Shown here one piece after another: positions 14,801-25,695 of a stretch of DNA of 64,000 nucleotides. The stretch is from Galbula dea (Eukaryota > Chordata > Aves > Piciformes > Galbulidae): positions 310,001-374,000 of the forward strand of contig VWZX01005703.1 of NCBI GenBank assembly GCA_013399015.1, read 5' to 3'. The notes below the pieces were generated by a model. The model worked only from the letters and a program-made list of their open reading frames with translations, was not told the DNA's origin and did no database searches. Made by a program: the position numbers and the translations under genes. How positions within the stretch are numbered: the stretch's first letter is position 1; every line of letters starts with the position of its first letter.

Positions 14801-17800
14801 ATGGAACATTAGAAAGCAGAGGTAGATAATAGACTATATATAGCAGGATGCTGTCTGCAGGCTGTGAAGGACAAGAAAGGATTCTCTGAGCCCCTCCTCA
14901 TTGTCCCTAGTGCAGTCCCTCCAGGCTGTCTGTTGGAAGTGTTGACTGGAGCCTAAAACCTCACCTGGATTTCACCTGCTTCCAGTGAGTGTTGTGGAAG
15001 AGCAGTGCAGAGCTGGATGTAGGGGCAGGAGGGTGGGAAGAGACATGTGAGTAGCAGGCTCAAGTGAGACTAAAGATGAGCCAACCCATCTCCCAGCCAG
15101 GGAAGTGAAGAAGCCTGGAAGAGGTCTGAAGGGCTGGGAGGATGGTCTGACGTTGAGGAGTTTACTCCTATCCTCTGACTGCTCCTTTTGTTTCCAGTAG
15201 CTTCTACATTCCTTCCTGTAGCTTTTGAGTGACAGAGAAAGTGCCTCAATGCCAACAGGTCATTTGTGGTAGCTGAAGAGAAATGCTCTTTTTGAGCACT
15301 GACACTGGGTGCCAGTGTCAAATTTCAGCTCAAACCAAGCTTCCTCCACAGCATAGCTTGGTGGTGAGGAGTTGGGCTGATCTCTGTAAAGATGTAATGC
15401 AATTTGCTTGCACCCACAAAGAGGGAGCTGTGTTCTTTGAAAATGCCTGTCTTGCTTTATAAAAGATCCTTGGTTTTCCCTAGTCCTGTCATTTGAGGAT
15501 GGTGGAGTTTGTTGCTTTTGCTGTTGTGGAACCATACATTGCATTGTGTTTCTAACCGTACATTGCAGAGACTGGGGTAGGTGGAAGAACAGAGACACCC
15601 AGAGGGGGCAGAAACAGTGCCACAAATAGCTCCCATGAGACCTGCCTCCAGGCTTGGCCTTGTTAGATGAGCCACATTCAGGTTTGAAAAAAAAACCAGT
15701 GTATTTTTATTGCCTCTAACTGCACAAGAGTTTGTCTAGTTGAGGGCATGGTCAGCTCTGTACCAGAGGAGAATCAGTGTGCTATCTGGGTTTCCAAACT
15801 CATGGCTTGTGATCTCAGAGGCAGGACAAGGACTTCTTTTCACCTGTATTTATAGATAAAAACCAGTGACTGATGCATCTCTAAAAGGCCTTGGCCCTGT
15901 TTGTGTTTGAGGAGCTGTTATATCCTTCCTCCTTCAGGGTGGGCCAGAGCCTTTTGGAGTCACCAGCTATTTTGTCCACTTTTCCCTGTGCAGCAATTGA
16001 AAGGGAAGATCCTTGTGAAAGGCAAGAAGCTGAGCAGGCAGGAGGATCCCACTGGTACAAATGGGAACAACAACCTAGAGGCTGAGGATGTGTCTGATGA
16101 AGATGAAGCAGCTGAAATGGAAGATGAATCTGTAAAGACTGAGATACAGCAGAAGGGGAAGGTAAGTGAAAAGTGACTGAGTCCTGAAAAGGGGCAGACC
16201 TGGAGAAGCAGAAAAGCTAGAAACAAGATCTTTGCCTATGGCAGAAGGCCCCGGAGTCCTGCATCAGGAAATCCCTTCTTGTTAGCCTATCCCATGACTC
16301 ATGCTGGAAAACCACTTTCTAGGTGTGTTTTGTACCATGCCTAAAATAAATAAATAGAAATAAAAGTGCAATTGAATTATATTTTTAATATGTTCCCAGC
16401 TAAGAGAATTTTCAGTGTGGTTTTGGCTACTCAGTTGGGGTTAGGTGAGAGTGAATTGTTGCATTTGCTGAAGCTAAGGATCCTGGTCCCAGCTAGACTT
16501 AATGATCTCTGTCCCAAGTACAAATAGAGATCTTGCAGAGCCAGCCAAGCATGAAGGTCAGCTGCTTTACTTAAAATGAGGCTGAAGAACCCTGCAGCTG
16601 GTACAGACCATGTCACATTTATGGAAGCAGTGGAAGGACACATGTTCAATCTATCTCTGCCTGACTTTGAGAATTCTGTTTGTCATGACACCACCATGAG
16701 TTTGTTTATGCACCTGAGAGTGCTGCTTTTCTAGTCACATTTTGGGATATGCCTGGGACTCATTGCTAAGGCTCTGTTGTACAGTTTAGCAACTGAAGAC
16801 AGCCATTGATGCTGAAATACAAGTGATCATGCAGAGAGCAGCAGAATCCCACCAACAAAGAGAGAATCCATCTGGAGAACATAATGCAACAAGGGTGCTG
16901 GGACAGCAAAGCATCTGTTGCGTGAAATCCTCTCACAAAAGGCCATTTGGGTTGGTTGCTACTGTGTTGGTAGCCCTAATCACTTGTAAGTGGTGATAGC
17001 CTGAAATATTCATATAATAACATGTAAAAAAAATGCAGAAGGAGGCATAGCCCAGAGAAAATGAGATATTCTTGGTAGTAACACTTGGGAAGTTAATGAT
17101 ATCATTGGACAGGCCAGGATGGGCCTGAGAGGGCAGTGATTCTCTGAGAGGAGGGATTAGCACTACCCATGCAGGGTAAGGGACATGGCAAGGGTAGCTT
17201 GTGTCTTTTCCACCCTCTCTCTGCATAGGGGTGCCACTGAGTGTTGACTGAATGCATCCTTTTCTTCACCATCTCCACATGAAGAGAAGCTCTAGAAGGG
17301 CTTCCTAATATCTTCATGTCTCATCTAGACAAGATGTGATGACTACTTTTGAGTATGACTTCAGACACTCACCACAAACCTCTTGCTCTCTTGCTTTTAG
17401 AGTGACACCTTGAAGCTGGCCAAGGAGCTGTCAGACACAGTTGTCTACTGCAAGAGTGTCCATTTCAATGGCTTTGAGGACCCCAGCCATCCTCGACCCT
17501 TCTATGAGATGTCATCATTCTCAGAAAGCAAAGCTCTGAAACTAGCCCAGGAGTCTGGTATGTATGTTCTACCCTGGTGAAAGGCCATCCTCTGTCCCAG
17601 TCCCCCTTAAAGGGACAGTTAATGGTGCTTAAGCACGAGGAAAAGGCATCCTGAAAGACATGGATCATGATCTTTTTGATTGTGCATGTCACTGGGAAGC
17701 AGTGGGTATAACTTCATATCGAAGTCTGTTGCCAAGAAAAGCATTTTAGAGATAGTTCACATTAATGTGGACTTTCTAAGTGGAGAAGCAGTATATACAG

Positions 17801-20800
17801 CACAATTAAGAAGAAATAAAAGTATCCCTCGTGACTGAAAGGGCCATTTTCTTCTTTTACTTGCTCTAGGAACCAGTTTTATTCATCACAACATCAGGCA
17901 CTTAAGTCGGATTTACCCTGCAGGCTGGAGGACAGATTCTTCCAACTACAGCCCCATTGACCTGTGGAACGTTGGCTGCCAGATTGGTGAGGACAGCTGG
18001 GAGGTCAGAGAGGGTCAGCCTGGCTGGGTCATCCATCACCTGGCCATGGAGGGGCTTCAGTTGAGGTAGATATGTGACCTCAAGCCATTTGCAGGTGCAG
18101 AGAGGCTCCGTGGTCACTGGGAGAGATCAGCTCTTCAGCCAATGCTTAATGATTTTCATAGACCATTTTCTGTCCCACCTCATAACAGTGAGGAGAGCCT
18201 TTCCTGCACATTGATATATGAACTTGCTGTGTGGTACTAGTGAGAGTGTTCATGGAGACTGCTTCCAGCTTTGACACTAATGCTTTTAAAAAGATAATGG
18301 CAAACTAGAAATAATATAAGAAATCTGCCTGGTGTTAGGACACCAGTGAGGCTTCATCTATTTTGGGCAGGCAACAATAAAGAGATGGTTTTATACAGTT
18401 GCTGCACTCCTTCAGGAGAAGTTCAAATAGTGAGGAGCTCTCTAGTCTAACCAACAGAGGCATCAATGCCTTTCAGGGTGGCAGATGAAAATAGGTATAT
18501 CTGGGCTGGAAAGGAGGTTTTATAATGAGCCTAAGTAGCCAGAGAAACAATCTGAGAAGTATTTGCTGGCTTCACTGCAGGAGATAACTCCCTGAGCATA
18601 GGAATGAATAGGTTTATCTAAAAGATGCAGTTACTCAACCAGGTGACATGAATTCAGTGGAGGACACTTTTTGATCCTGTGGAAGGCAGAAAGACAAAGG
18701 AGATGGCTGTAATATCTCCTCCTGTCTCTAACATCTCTAAATGCAAGAAATCTTCAGGGGTAGCAGTGTGTGAGGTTCAGAGTTTGTCGCTACTCTTTGA
18801 AGCTGGAAAAGCCAATCTTTATGCCCATGATGTATAATTTCATATGAGCAGAATGAATATAAAAAGATTCCCATTGATTTGTCTGAAAGGGACTGAATTT
18901 ATTTATTTATGTTGCAGTTGCCCTAAATTTCCAGACAGCAAGCACAGAAATGGATGTGTACCAGGGTCGATTCCAGGACAATGGGTTTTCTGGGTATGTC
19001 TTAAAGCCGGAATTCCTCCGGGATGAGCAAACCAAATTCAATCCAAAATCCATCACAGAAGGAACATGGGGGACAAAGAAGAAGCTTCTGCTTAAAGTAA
19101 GAATAGAAGTTGGAAAATGTCTCAGTAGCATCCACCTTCAGGGGGTGTGTGTAGGTTGTACCTTCTTCTGGTCCCACTTGGGCAATGTTATCTTAACCCT
19201 ACTCAGTTGCCACTGCTGATGTCTCTGCTTTGGTCCTGCATGGGTTCTTATCCTCCAGGGACTGACTTACATGTTTAATGTTTGGCAGTAGGAGAGGTTA
19301 ATGACAATGTTCACTGTTGTTACAGGCAGAGATGCTGTCAACATCATGTTGACACCACTGTTGTTACCATTTATCATCTAATCACTGTGGGGGCAGTTAG
19401 AAAAGTTGCCTGTCCCCTGGTCAGCTGGCTGGGCTAGAGCAATGTTCATTAAGTGCTTTGGCTCATGAGAGCATCTTCTGAAAGATGGCACAACTCTGGC
19501 TCTGAAAGACCAGCATCAGCTTGTCACAGCAGGTCCTGCCCTCTTGGAAAGGAGAGAGAGGTTTGCCAGGGAGACCCCTCTGCTAAGGATGTCCTGACCT
19601 CTTCCTCTGTTTCCTCCACAGATTATCGCCGGTCAGCAGCTGCCCAAGGTGAACAAAAGCAAAAACTCCATCGTTGATCCTAAGGTAACGATAGAGATCC
19701 ATGGTGTCCAACAGGATAACCACAAGAAGCAGACCAAAGTCATTGAAAACAATGGTAAGGGTTTTTCTTCCATGCTCTGCTCCCATGGGGCAGTAAACTT
19801 TTTGTTTCATGTAGCAGAGTGTTCCTTGCCAAGTCTGCTGCCCTGTGGCCAGACCTGCCCAGGTGCACCAAAGCCTGTCCACACTAAGCAGATACATGAG
19901 GTGCTGTTGATCTTGTGCTTATAGACTGCTGGTGGCAGGAACTGGCCCCACAGGTTGACATCCCTGTGAAGAATTATTTTCAGGGGTTCTTCTGTTTCTT
20001 CTCTCTTTAAGGTGTCTGGAGATAGAAATTCCCTTCCAAACAACATCAGCCATATGAGTTGTTTTGAGGTTGGCTGCCAAGTTTGCAGATTTCTACCATC
20101 TCTATAAGGAGGTAGTGGAGGATGGCAATAAATAACCTCCTCAGCCTTCTCTGGGTTGAATTAAGTCAACTTCAGTCAGCCTTTTCTTGTATGTAACATA
20201 GTCTGTGCAAAAGGAGAACATTTCCTGTAGCTCAGAGACTCCTCACAAAGCAGGGACACTGCCTCTGCTCATCATTTTGGCCAAAGTGACACTGGTGCTA
20301 AATTAAGGGACATCACAGCAATGTTACTGTGAGGAGTGAAAGCCATAAGCCTTTGTCTTCAAAGACCCAAGTTCAAGCCTTACCCAGCACTGACTTCAGA
20401 GATCTCAGAGACATTTCACCTCTCTGTGGTGAAGTGGTCAAACATGGCTGTGATTCCCCTCCATGTAGTGAGGGTCTGAATATTGTGGCTGTGAAGTAAG
20501 GGCCAACTGCTAGAAAGCCAGAACATATTTTTCTCCCTGCTAATAATGTTTCTCTTTTCTTGTTTCCTGTTTGAGCAAATCTGGCCTGGCTCCTAAAGTT
20601 CATGGCCATTTCTGTCACCTACAATAAATAATTTTTATGATGTCTCAAGTGAAAGCTGTGTAGGGAACATTTCAGACCTGCCAAGCCTGTTCCTCAGGGC
20701 TGCTCAGCACACTCAGCCCTGTGGCCAGTCCTTGGCTGGCTGGAACAATGCTAGAGGGAGTGTTGTCCAGGGAAAAGTGAATCAAACCATGAAGATATCA

Positions 20801-22583
20801 ATGTTAGAAAGGGGCAGCTGCAGAGAGGGGGTTGCATTTCATGGGTTGAAGTTTCATGTGACCACACTTCAGCATCTCACCTGGTTGGATGTTTCGTGGT
20901 TGGACTTGATCTTAAGGAGCTTTTCCAACCTACATGATTCTATGATTCTGTGATGGTGGGGCTGAAGCAGGGGCTGTGGGCAAAGATCAGGCCACAGAAG
21001 TACAGCCATGGAGCTCAAGAAGCTGTGGGAACCTGCTGGTTCAACAGCACTGAGCATCTCACTATGGCTCTGAGAAGGGTTGAAAATCCCCTATAGATGT
21101 CAGTACAACAAAACTTACTGGGCTAGAGACTATGACTTCCCCATCTCAGCACCTTCAGAGCTAGCTGAAAGATCTCTGCCTCTTGCCAGATTGTCCACAG
21201 ACCTTCCATGCCCAGCAAACTTGAGCTGACATTTTGCTATCCTTGGGCTTCTGCTCTGCATGGGCTGGGCCCCTGGCAGCAGCGTTTCAAACAGGATGTC
21301 CTCTCCTCCTGCTTGTTTCTAGGGAGTGGTTTGTAAACTGCAGCAAGCACCCACCATGACCTGGAGGGAGAGCCCTGAGCTTGCTGGGTTTTGTTTGCTT
21401 TTTAAGTCCAGACCAGAAGATCTTTGTCCATAACAGAACTGGGGCTAGTGTGGCTGTCTCAGACACTGCCCTTACACAGAGAGACATAAAACAGTTTGGC
21501 CACAGACTTGATGATGCTTTTTTTTGTCAGACATGGCTCATTAACCTTTTACTTGCAGACAGGGAAACTGAGGCACTGAGCTATAACAAATGGGTGCACC
21601 TTGAGCACTTGGTGAGACTGTGACAGCACAAAGGCACTGCTCTCCTCTCTGCTCCCTCCTGGTTTAGGGCTATAAATATTTGCAGCTGGTCCAAAGGCAA
21701 CCAGGAGCTGAGTTCACCTCCCTCTCATACTCTTTGCTGCCTTCTGGGACCGTGGTGCTGAGGTCTGCAGTGAGCAGCTTAAGCTGATAGATTTGTTAAT
21801 AGCAGGTAGCAAATCAGTGCCAGAACTGGGAACAATGCTCTTGGCACCTCCTGGAACCTTTGGCTTGGGTCAGATTAAGTTAGCAGTTAGGCAGAGTTTC
21901 TATCCATTTGCAAGTGTCTCTGACCTCTGTCCTTGCTTGTGATTACCTTCCTTCCTTGTGAGCAACTCTGATCTCCATCCTTGTCTACACTGCTCAGGCT
22001 TTAACCCGAAATGGGATGAAGAGTTTACATTTGACATAGAGATTCCTGCACTTGCCCTGGTCCGGTTTGTGGTGGAAGATTTTGACATGTCGACCAAGAA
22101 TGACTTCATTGGGCAGTACACCCTTCCCTTCACGAGTCTGAAGCAAGGTAAGGCCCTGCTCCCTGTTCCTCACAACCACTGAGCCCTCTGTGTCCTAGAG
22201 GAGAGATCCAGATGCATTACATCTCAGGTCAGAACAGGTCCTCTCTCTGGGGTATGGCATGATGATAGATGGTTTATTGGGCAGCTCTTAACGCTGCCCC
22301 TGGAGAAGGGAGCTCCTTGTCATCAGTGGCCTCGGGCTGAGAAGCCTCTGCCTTCTCAGACCTACCTGTTCTGTGGGGTGCTGGGAGCAAAAGGCTCTGA
22401 GGCAGATGTTTTTGCAGGGTGTTGGCAAATGTCAGCAATTCTTTTTCCAACTGGACTAAAGGCCACTTTCCATCTGTGTCTCTGCTTCCAGGTTACCGTC
22501 ACATCCATCTTTTAACCAAGAATGGAGACCCATATTCCTCCTCCACCCTCTTTGTCTACATCAATATCCAGGACTGTGATTAG
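2749..22583 (+). CDS. PLCD1: Phospholipase C delta 1 (5'-truncated by window edge; 12 exons)
   Basis: Phosphoinositide-specific phospholipase C, cleaving PI(4,5)P2 to IP3 and diacylglycerol at the plasma membrane. Joined exons: 2749-2878, 5660-5888, 6984-7185, 9146-9290, 10330-10479, 15994-16161, 17401-17557, 17870-17986, 18918-19096, 19622-19754, 21998-22147, 22492-22583. All have AG/GT borders and keep one frame for 616 residues plus TAG. Domains in order: EF hands (first loop DKNKDNKMSLKE), X half-barrel, acidic X-Y linker, Y half-barrel, C2. The catalytic residues of the family are present: SSSHNTYL (His, Asn), ELDCWDG (Glu, Asp), YHGYT (His) and LENHC (Glu). Substrate-binding KGKK and SRIYPAGWR are also present. 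The length matches the mammalian protein from the first EF hand to the end. The PH domain and start codon are left of the window. Delta1 rather than delta3 or delta4 is supported by close residue matches and by the convergent VILL neighbour. Confidence 0.97.
5660..5888 (+). CDS. PLCD1: PLCD1 exon 5: EF-hand region
   Basis: Acceptor tttacag and donor gtaggt. Encodes HCDKSKTEALEDDEIEEFY and continues to ALIQRYEPNER, matching the second EF hand and the start of the EF3/4 lobe of PLC-delta1. It leaves one base (G) for the next codon. Confidence 0.95.
6984..7185 (+). CDS. PLCD1: PLCD1 exon 6: EF lobe end and start of X domain
   Basis: Acceptor tctggcag and donor gtaatg. Encodes AKRGNAMTKDGFLMYLL, then the X-domain start DMTQPLSHYFVSSSHNTYL. 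The His and Asn of SSSHNTYL are the catalytic His and Ca2+-ligand Asn of PLC-delta1. The exon ends in phase 2. Confidence 0.97.
7191..7208 (+). repeat. (GT)9 microsatellite at a splice donor
   Basis: Uninterrupted GT dinucleotide run starting 5 bp after the GT of the exon 6 donor (7186-7187), followed by a broken GT stretch to about 7222. Confidence 0.9.
8181..8215 (+). repeat. A-rich tract
   Basis: Twelve A residues followed by AACC/AAACC-type A-rich sequence, directly upstream of the CR1 fragment. Confidence 0.7.
8235..8411 (+). mobile_element. CR1 LINE 3' fragment
   Basis: Matches the 3' end of avian CR1: a segment reading as 'lead to a value of the mean weighted CR1 tail', namely gctccatccctggaagcat, then ggttggaactaggtgctctt, ending in ccattctgtgattctatga with the ATTCTATGATTC octamer-like terminus. 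It lies in sense orientation in the PLCD1 intron between exons 6 and 7. It is a 5'-truncated, non-coding remnant. Confidence 0.9.
9146..9290 (+). CDS. PLCD1: PLCD1 exon 7: X domain catalytic core
   Basis: Acceptor tttccag and donor gtaagg. Encodes ALTKGCRCVELDCWDG and YHGYTLTSKILFSDV, ending in TATGCCTTCAAA. It carries the Ca2+-ligand Glu and Asp and the second catalytic His. It is 145 nt long, entered in phase 2 and left in phase 0. Confidence 0.97.
10330..10479 (+). CDS. PLCD1: PLCD1 exon 8: end of X domain
   Basis: Acceptor ttgttctag and donor gtaagc. Encodes TSPYPVIISLENHCSVDQQ to SQFPSPE (50 codons). LENHC contains the fourth Ca2+-ligand Glu of the active site. Confidence 0.96.
10480..15993 (+). 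other. PLCD1: Largest PLCD1 intron in window (5.5 kb)
   Basis: No coding exon or CR1 copy was recognised. The stretch 11,930-12,130 is unlike its surroundings (retained CpGs, homeodomain-type TAATTA words) and is listed as a candidate conserved non-coding element. Otherwise unremarkable. Confidence 0.7.
11930..12130. promoter_or_regulatory. Candidate conserved non-coding element in PLCD1 intron
   Basis: An AT-rich block containing caggacggtg, gtaattaaagg, the palindrome CGATCG (11958-11963), ACAAAG (TCF/SOX-like) and gctaatgattcat. Three CpGs occur within about 30 bp of an otherwise CpG-poor intron. This is inference from composition only; no alignment was possible. Confidence 0.3.
15994..16161 (+). 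CDS. PLCD1: PLCD1 exon 9: X-Y linker
   Basis: Acceptor ccctgtgcag and donor gtaagt. Encodes QLKGKILVKGKKLSRQ, a variable linker (GTNGNNNLEAE), and the acidic block DVSDEDEAAEMEDES found at the same place in mammalian PLC-delta1. The acidic X-Y linker covers the active site and is autoinhibitory in PLC enzymes. 56 codons, phase 0 at both ends. Confidence 0.96.
17401..17557 (+). CDS. PLCD1: PLCD1 exon 10: start of Y domain
   Basis: Acceptor ttgcttttag and donor gtatgt. Encodes SDTLKLAKELSDTVVYCKSV and FYEMSSFSESKALKLAQES, the start of the Y half of the TIM-barrel. Ends in phase 1. Confidence 0.96.
17870..17986 (+). CDS. PLCD1: PLCD1 exon 11: Y domain substrate-binding strand
   Basis: Acceptor ttgctctag and donor gtgagg. 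Encodes FIHHNIRHLSRIYPAGWRTD followed by SSNYSPIDLWNVGCQI. The Arg and Tyr of SRIYP contact the inositol headgroup in PLC-delta1. Confidence 0.97.
18918..19096 (+). CDS. PLCD1: PLCD1 exon 12: end of Y domain
   Basis: Acceptor tgttgcag and donor gtaaga. Encodes ALNFQTASTEMDVYQGRFQD, then GYVLKPEFLRDEQTKFNP, ending LLLK. This is the end of the catalytic barrel and its connection to C2. Confidence 0.97.
19622..19754 (+). CDS. PLCD1: PLCD1 exon 13: C2 domain, first part
   Basis: Acceptor tcctccacag and donor gtaagg. Encodes IIAGQQLPKVNKSKNSIVDP and KVTIEIHGVQQDNHKK. The Asp of SIVDP is in a Ca2+-binding C2 loop. Confidence 0.96.
20899..20954 (+). mobile_element. CR1 3' terminal fragment
   Basis: Short CR1 tail: ttggacttgatcttaaggag, then ttccaacctacatgattctatgattctgtg. 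Only the last 55 bp or so are recognisable. It lies in the PLCD1 intron between exons 13 and 14. Confidence 0.8.
21998..22147 (+). CDS. PLCD1: PLCD1 exon 14: C2 domain, second part
   Basis: Acceptor ctgctcag and donor gtaagg. Encodes FNPKWDEEFTFDIEIPALAL and VRFVVEDFDMSTKNDFIGQ. The aspartates of VEDFD belong to the C2 Ca2+-binding loops. Confidence 0.97.
22492..22583 (+). CDS. PLCD1: PLCD1 exon 15: C-terminus and stop
   Basis: Acceptor tgcttccag. Encodes GYRHIHLLTKNGDP and STLFVYINIQDCD, then TAG at 22581-22583. The end closely matches the mammalian C2 terminus, with two or three extra residues. Confidence 0.97.
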
Positions 22584-23190
22584 CAGCTCAGCTTTTTCAG
22601 GGCCCAGTGAAGCTCATTATAGACCTAGAAGGAATTCAGCATGTGAAGTGTGCCCATGTCAGGGTTCCATCAAATCCCCACTGCCTTCTCTGGAGCCACT
22701 CATGGTGCTCCATGGGACCCCTGATGTGAAACAGCTGTCAGCCTTCTCCATTCTATGTGCTGGAAACATCCTAATGCTGCTGTTGAGGTTAATCATTTTG
22801 TACCTGTCTGACCAATCCAGCTGTGGTTTTAGTTCACTCTGTTTAGTGTGGGTTTTTTTGATTTTGCTTTTAGTGAGAGGATACAGACTCTTTTTGAGCA
22901 AAGTACAGCTCTTGGGTTGGGGTTGGTCAGACATCTGGACAAAACACCCAACATCTGTGCAAGGGGAAAAAAAAAATCTCCCCCACTGCTGAAACCAGAG
23001 GCTAGATGCCAGGTGACTTCTTGCAACTTCAGCTGTCAGCCATCTCTCACCATCTGAAGTCTTAAATGGGGACACAATTCTCCTCTGTCCTGGTACAGAT
23101 TAAAACAAGAAAGCTGCACTACAAAGGCCTCTCTTATGTAACTCCACTTCCCTTTTGTATTCTAATAAAAAATACATGAGCACTGCTCTG
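22584..23190 (+). other. PLCD1: PLCD1 3' UTR (probable extent)
   Basis: Non-coding sequence from the stop to the first good poly(A) signal at 23164. The end is inferred from the signal. No microRNA-site or structural analysis was possible. Confidence 0.7.
23164..23169 (+). terminator. PLCD1: PLCD1 polyadenylation signal AATAAA
   Basis: Consensus AATAAA about 580 bp after the stop, followed by a T/G-containing stretch (ctctgcctgggtgcctgg). Cleavage is expected near 23185-23195. A second AATAAA-like sequence (gaaataaaataa) near 23624 is a possible distal alternative. Confidence 0.75.
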
Positions 23191-24440
23191 CCTGGGTGCC
23201 TGGCTCTCAGCCTGGGCCTTTGCAGTCAAAGCCTGTCTCTCATCCTGTGAAGAGAAGGAGAAGGGAGCTGCTGAACAGCAGTTTTCCCTCTAACCCAAAG
23301 TGAAAACCCACTCCAAAAGACCTCAGAGAATGTCTTCTGCTGATGACAGTGGAAATAGGCTCAACTGACAGGAGGGCTTTTTTTTTTTTTCAATGCAGGA
23401 AACCTACCTTTGTTTATATTTTTGTAGAAAAACTTTGCCACTTCCTCTGTGTTAAAAAAACAGTAGAAACCATTGCAAATGTTAGCCTGGTCCCAGTTGC
23501 ACTGTAGAGGTAACCTAGCACAAACCAGAGTGTTTGGAACAGCAACACACTATTTATGGCAACAAGTGAGTTGGTTTTTTTTTTTCTTCAAGAACAACTA
23601 CAGAGTTAGGGCAATATTGTTGAAATAAAATAATATATATATTTTGAAGTGCCAACTATGTTACTAACATTGTGTTAGGCTATTAAAAGTAAAAAAAAGT
23701 CTTGAAAAATCCAATTACTTGTGGCTATTTGTCTCTTTCTCTTCCTTGAATGCAACACAGATGAAGTTGGAGATAGACCTGCTTCATTTCTTAAAGCTAG
23801 AGCTTTAAGGCTAGTAAGTCTTTCTGGGGCTTTTCATGCCTGGCAGGGGAGAGGATGGGCTGCTGGCAAAAAGGTTAATGTCCCTTTAGACATATTCCAG
23901 GCCACTCAGTACCCCACTTCATATTGACTCCAAAATGGCCTGAATTTAGTGATCCCTGGGCTTACTGCAAAAACTGGGTTTCATTTAGTCCTACCTGGAG
24001 TTTGTTATGCTGCATTGCTGGACACACTGAATTTTTTTTCCCCTCTTCACTACAATATTGTCTGATGCTGTAAACCATTAAATGTGCATTATATCTACAA
24101 CTCAGGGGCTGATATTGAATGAACAACTAGTGGCTGAAAGAGGTCAAGAATGGCAGAGGCCACTGAGGCAGAACGGGGTGTCCTGCAGTGACGTGGGCAC
24201 TCTCTCTCAGCTGACATCTGGGGTGGGGCATGTTGTTTCAGAAGATGCCCTTGAAGGCCAAAGCTATGTGGTATATGGGACCAGAGAGGGCTCCACCTCC
24301 TCAGTTTGTTCTTTTCTTTTCCAAAAAGTCCAACATCCTATTAAAGACCAAGTATTTGAAGCATCTGTGATCCTGCAGAGCTATTTCTCTACTGCTCTCC
24401 TGCCCCCTACACTGATCAAGGACACTTACAGTGCTGCTGC
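23191..24440. other. Spacer between convergent PLCD1 and VILL 3' ends
   Basis: Contains homopolymer T runs (about 23379-23390 and 23575-23586) and a short AT run near 23632-23643. No exon or CR1 was seen. Boundaries depend on the predicted poly(A) sites. Confidence 0.5.
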
Positions 24441-24446
24441 TGGCTG

Positions 24447-24452
24447 TTTATT
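24447..24452 (-). terminator. VILL: Possible VILL polyadenylation signal
   Basis: AATAAA on the - strand (TTTATT on +), about 1.13 kb past the VILL stop. It is the nearest consensus hexamer I found downstream of that stop. A variant signal closer to the stop could be used instead. Confidence 0.4.
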
Positions 24453-25581
24453 TGGAATCACTGATCAGCTTGGAAACAGAGTAAATCTGCAAAACCACAT
24501 CTTCTGAGTTTTTAAACAACACATATGTGTCTTCCTTTAGTTAATAGTTGTATCCTTTACTTACTAATCACTCACATTTCCCCTGCCCTCCCCATTCAGA
24601 TTGTGCTCGCAGAGTGGAACAGGTGCACTCAGCCCAATGGCCATCACAGGGATGGAGCCAAAATAAAAACCTTCAGTGGGACACATTCTGCCTCAGGTCA
24701 TACCCAAAATGCTCCTAGCTTCCTCAAGCCTCTGGTCTGTGGGCAGGTGGATGCTTACACTCACCTGGTTGTGCTCGGGATGGGGGGGGGGGCCAGGTGA
24801 GATTGGAAGGTGCTGTCTGAATAAGAAAAAACAGTCAGCATCTTGTCTGGCAGTCAAATCAACAGCTCTGTCTAGCCCTAAATCTCATAATCCCCTTGAA
24901 ATAGATCAGCAAATAAATATGTTCTAAATAAGTGGGTTTTTAACCAAGTCAGGTTCTTATTTGATTTACCTGCCCTGGGCTATGCATCTTAGTCTACAAC
25001 TGATTCTTGTTCTGTGGCAAGTAGTTTTTCTGCAACGTGAGAAGGGGCAGAACTATTGGTGTCACTCCATGGGCTGCCCCATCGCCCATCTGCCCACTCC
25101 CTTACCTTTTTTCCTGACCTCAAGGTTCCCCCTCTGTTCTCCTAGGGCTTCCCCCTCCTCTCCCCACCCAGAATTTACATAGCAGCTGCAAGTGGCCTTT
25201 GTCTTGCCTAATTTTAAACTTCTACAAACAAAGGAAGATCGTGACCTCTTGCTCATGGTGATTTGCAAAAGGGAAAGAAGAGGCTACAACATGGTTGTGC
25301 CACACACTTGTCTTCATGGCTATCAGCAATAAAGTGTCAAAAAGAGGCAAAAGCACCCTGCAAAGTTGTCCCTTGCAGAAGGAATGTTCTTGCCTCCTTA
25401 AGTTCAGGGAGAAAGAAGCCATCCCCTGAAGAGTGGCTGCTGGAATAACTGCACTGGAGATTGGCCTGATTGAGATGTCGGGTTGAGTTCATTGAGGGAA
25501 TGTTTGTACTTCTTTCCTGCAGCTCCTAAAAGAGTGAGGGTTGGTCCCCAAGTCACTGGCTGCTGGGTGGCCCCTGAAGTC
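24453..25581 (-). other. VILL: Probable VILL 3' UTR
   Basis: Sequence between the VILL stop codon and the candidate poly(A) signal on the - strand. No coding potential was recognised on either strand. The extent is an inference. Confidence 0.4.
24782..24792 (+). repeat. G11 homopolymer
   Basis: Eleven consecutive G residues within the probable VILL 3' UTR (C run on the VILL sense strand). Assembly length error is possible here. Confidence 0.85.
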
Positions 25582-25695
25582 TCAGAAGAGTCCATATTGC
25601 TTCTTCTCATTCTGCTGCTTCCATTTGGGCATTTGGTAGAACTCATCCTTGGACTTCCCAAAGATATCGTGGAAATCAGCATCAGAGAGATAGCA
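25582..25695 (-). CDS. VILL: VILL last coding exon: headpiece core and stop
   Basis: Acceptor cccactgcag. Encodes CYLSDADFHDIFGKSKDEFY, then QMPKWKQQNEKKQYGLF and TGA (25582-25584). The three core Phe of the headpiece (DF, IF, EF), the Trp and the KK pair are kept. The terminal motif is QYGLF where VIL1 has EKGLF. Confidence 0.97.
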   Translation of the reverse strand, partial: CYLSDADFHDIFGKSKDEFYQMPKWKQQNEKKQYGLF

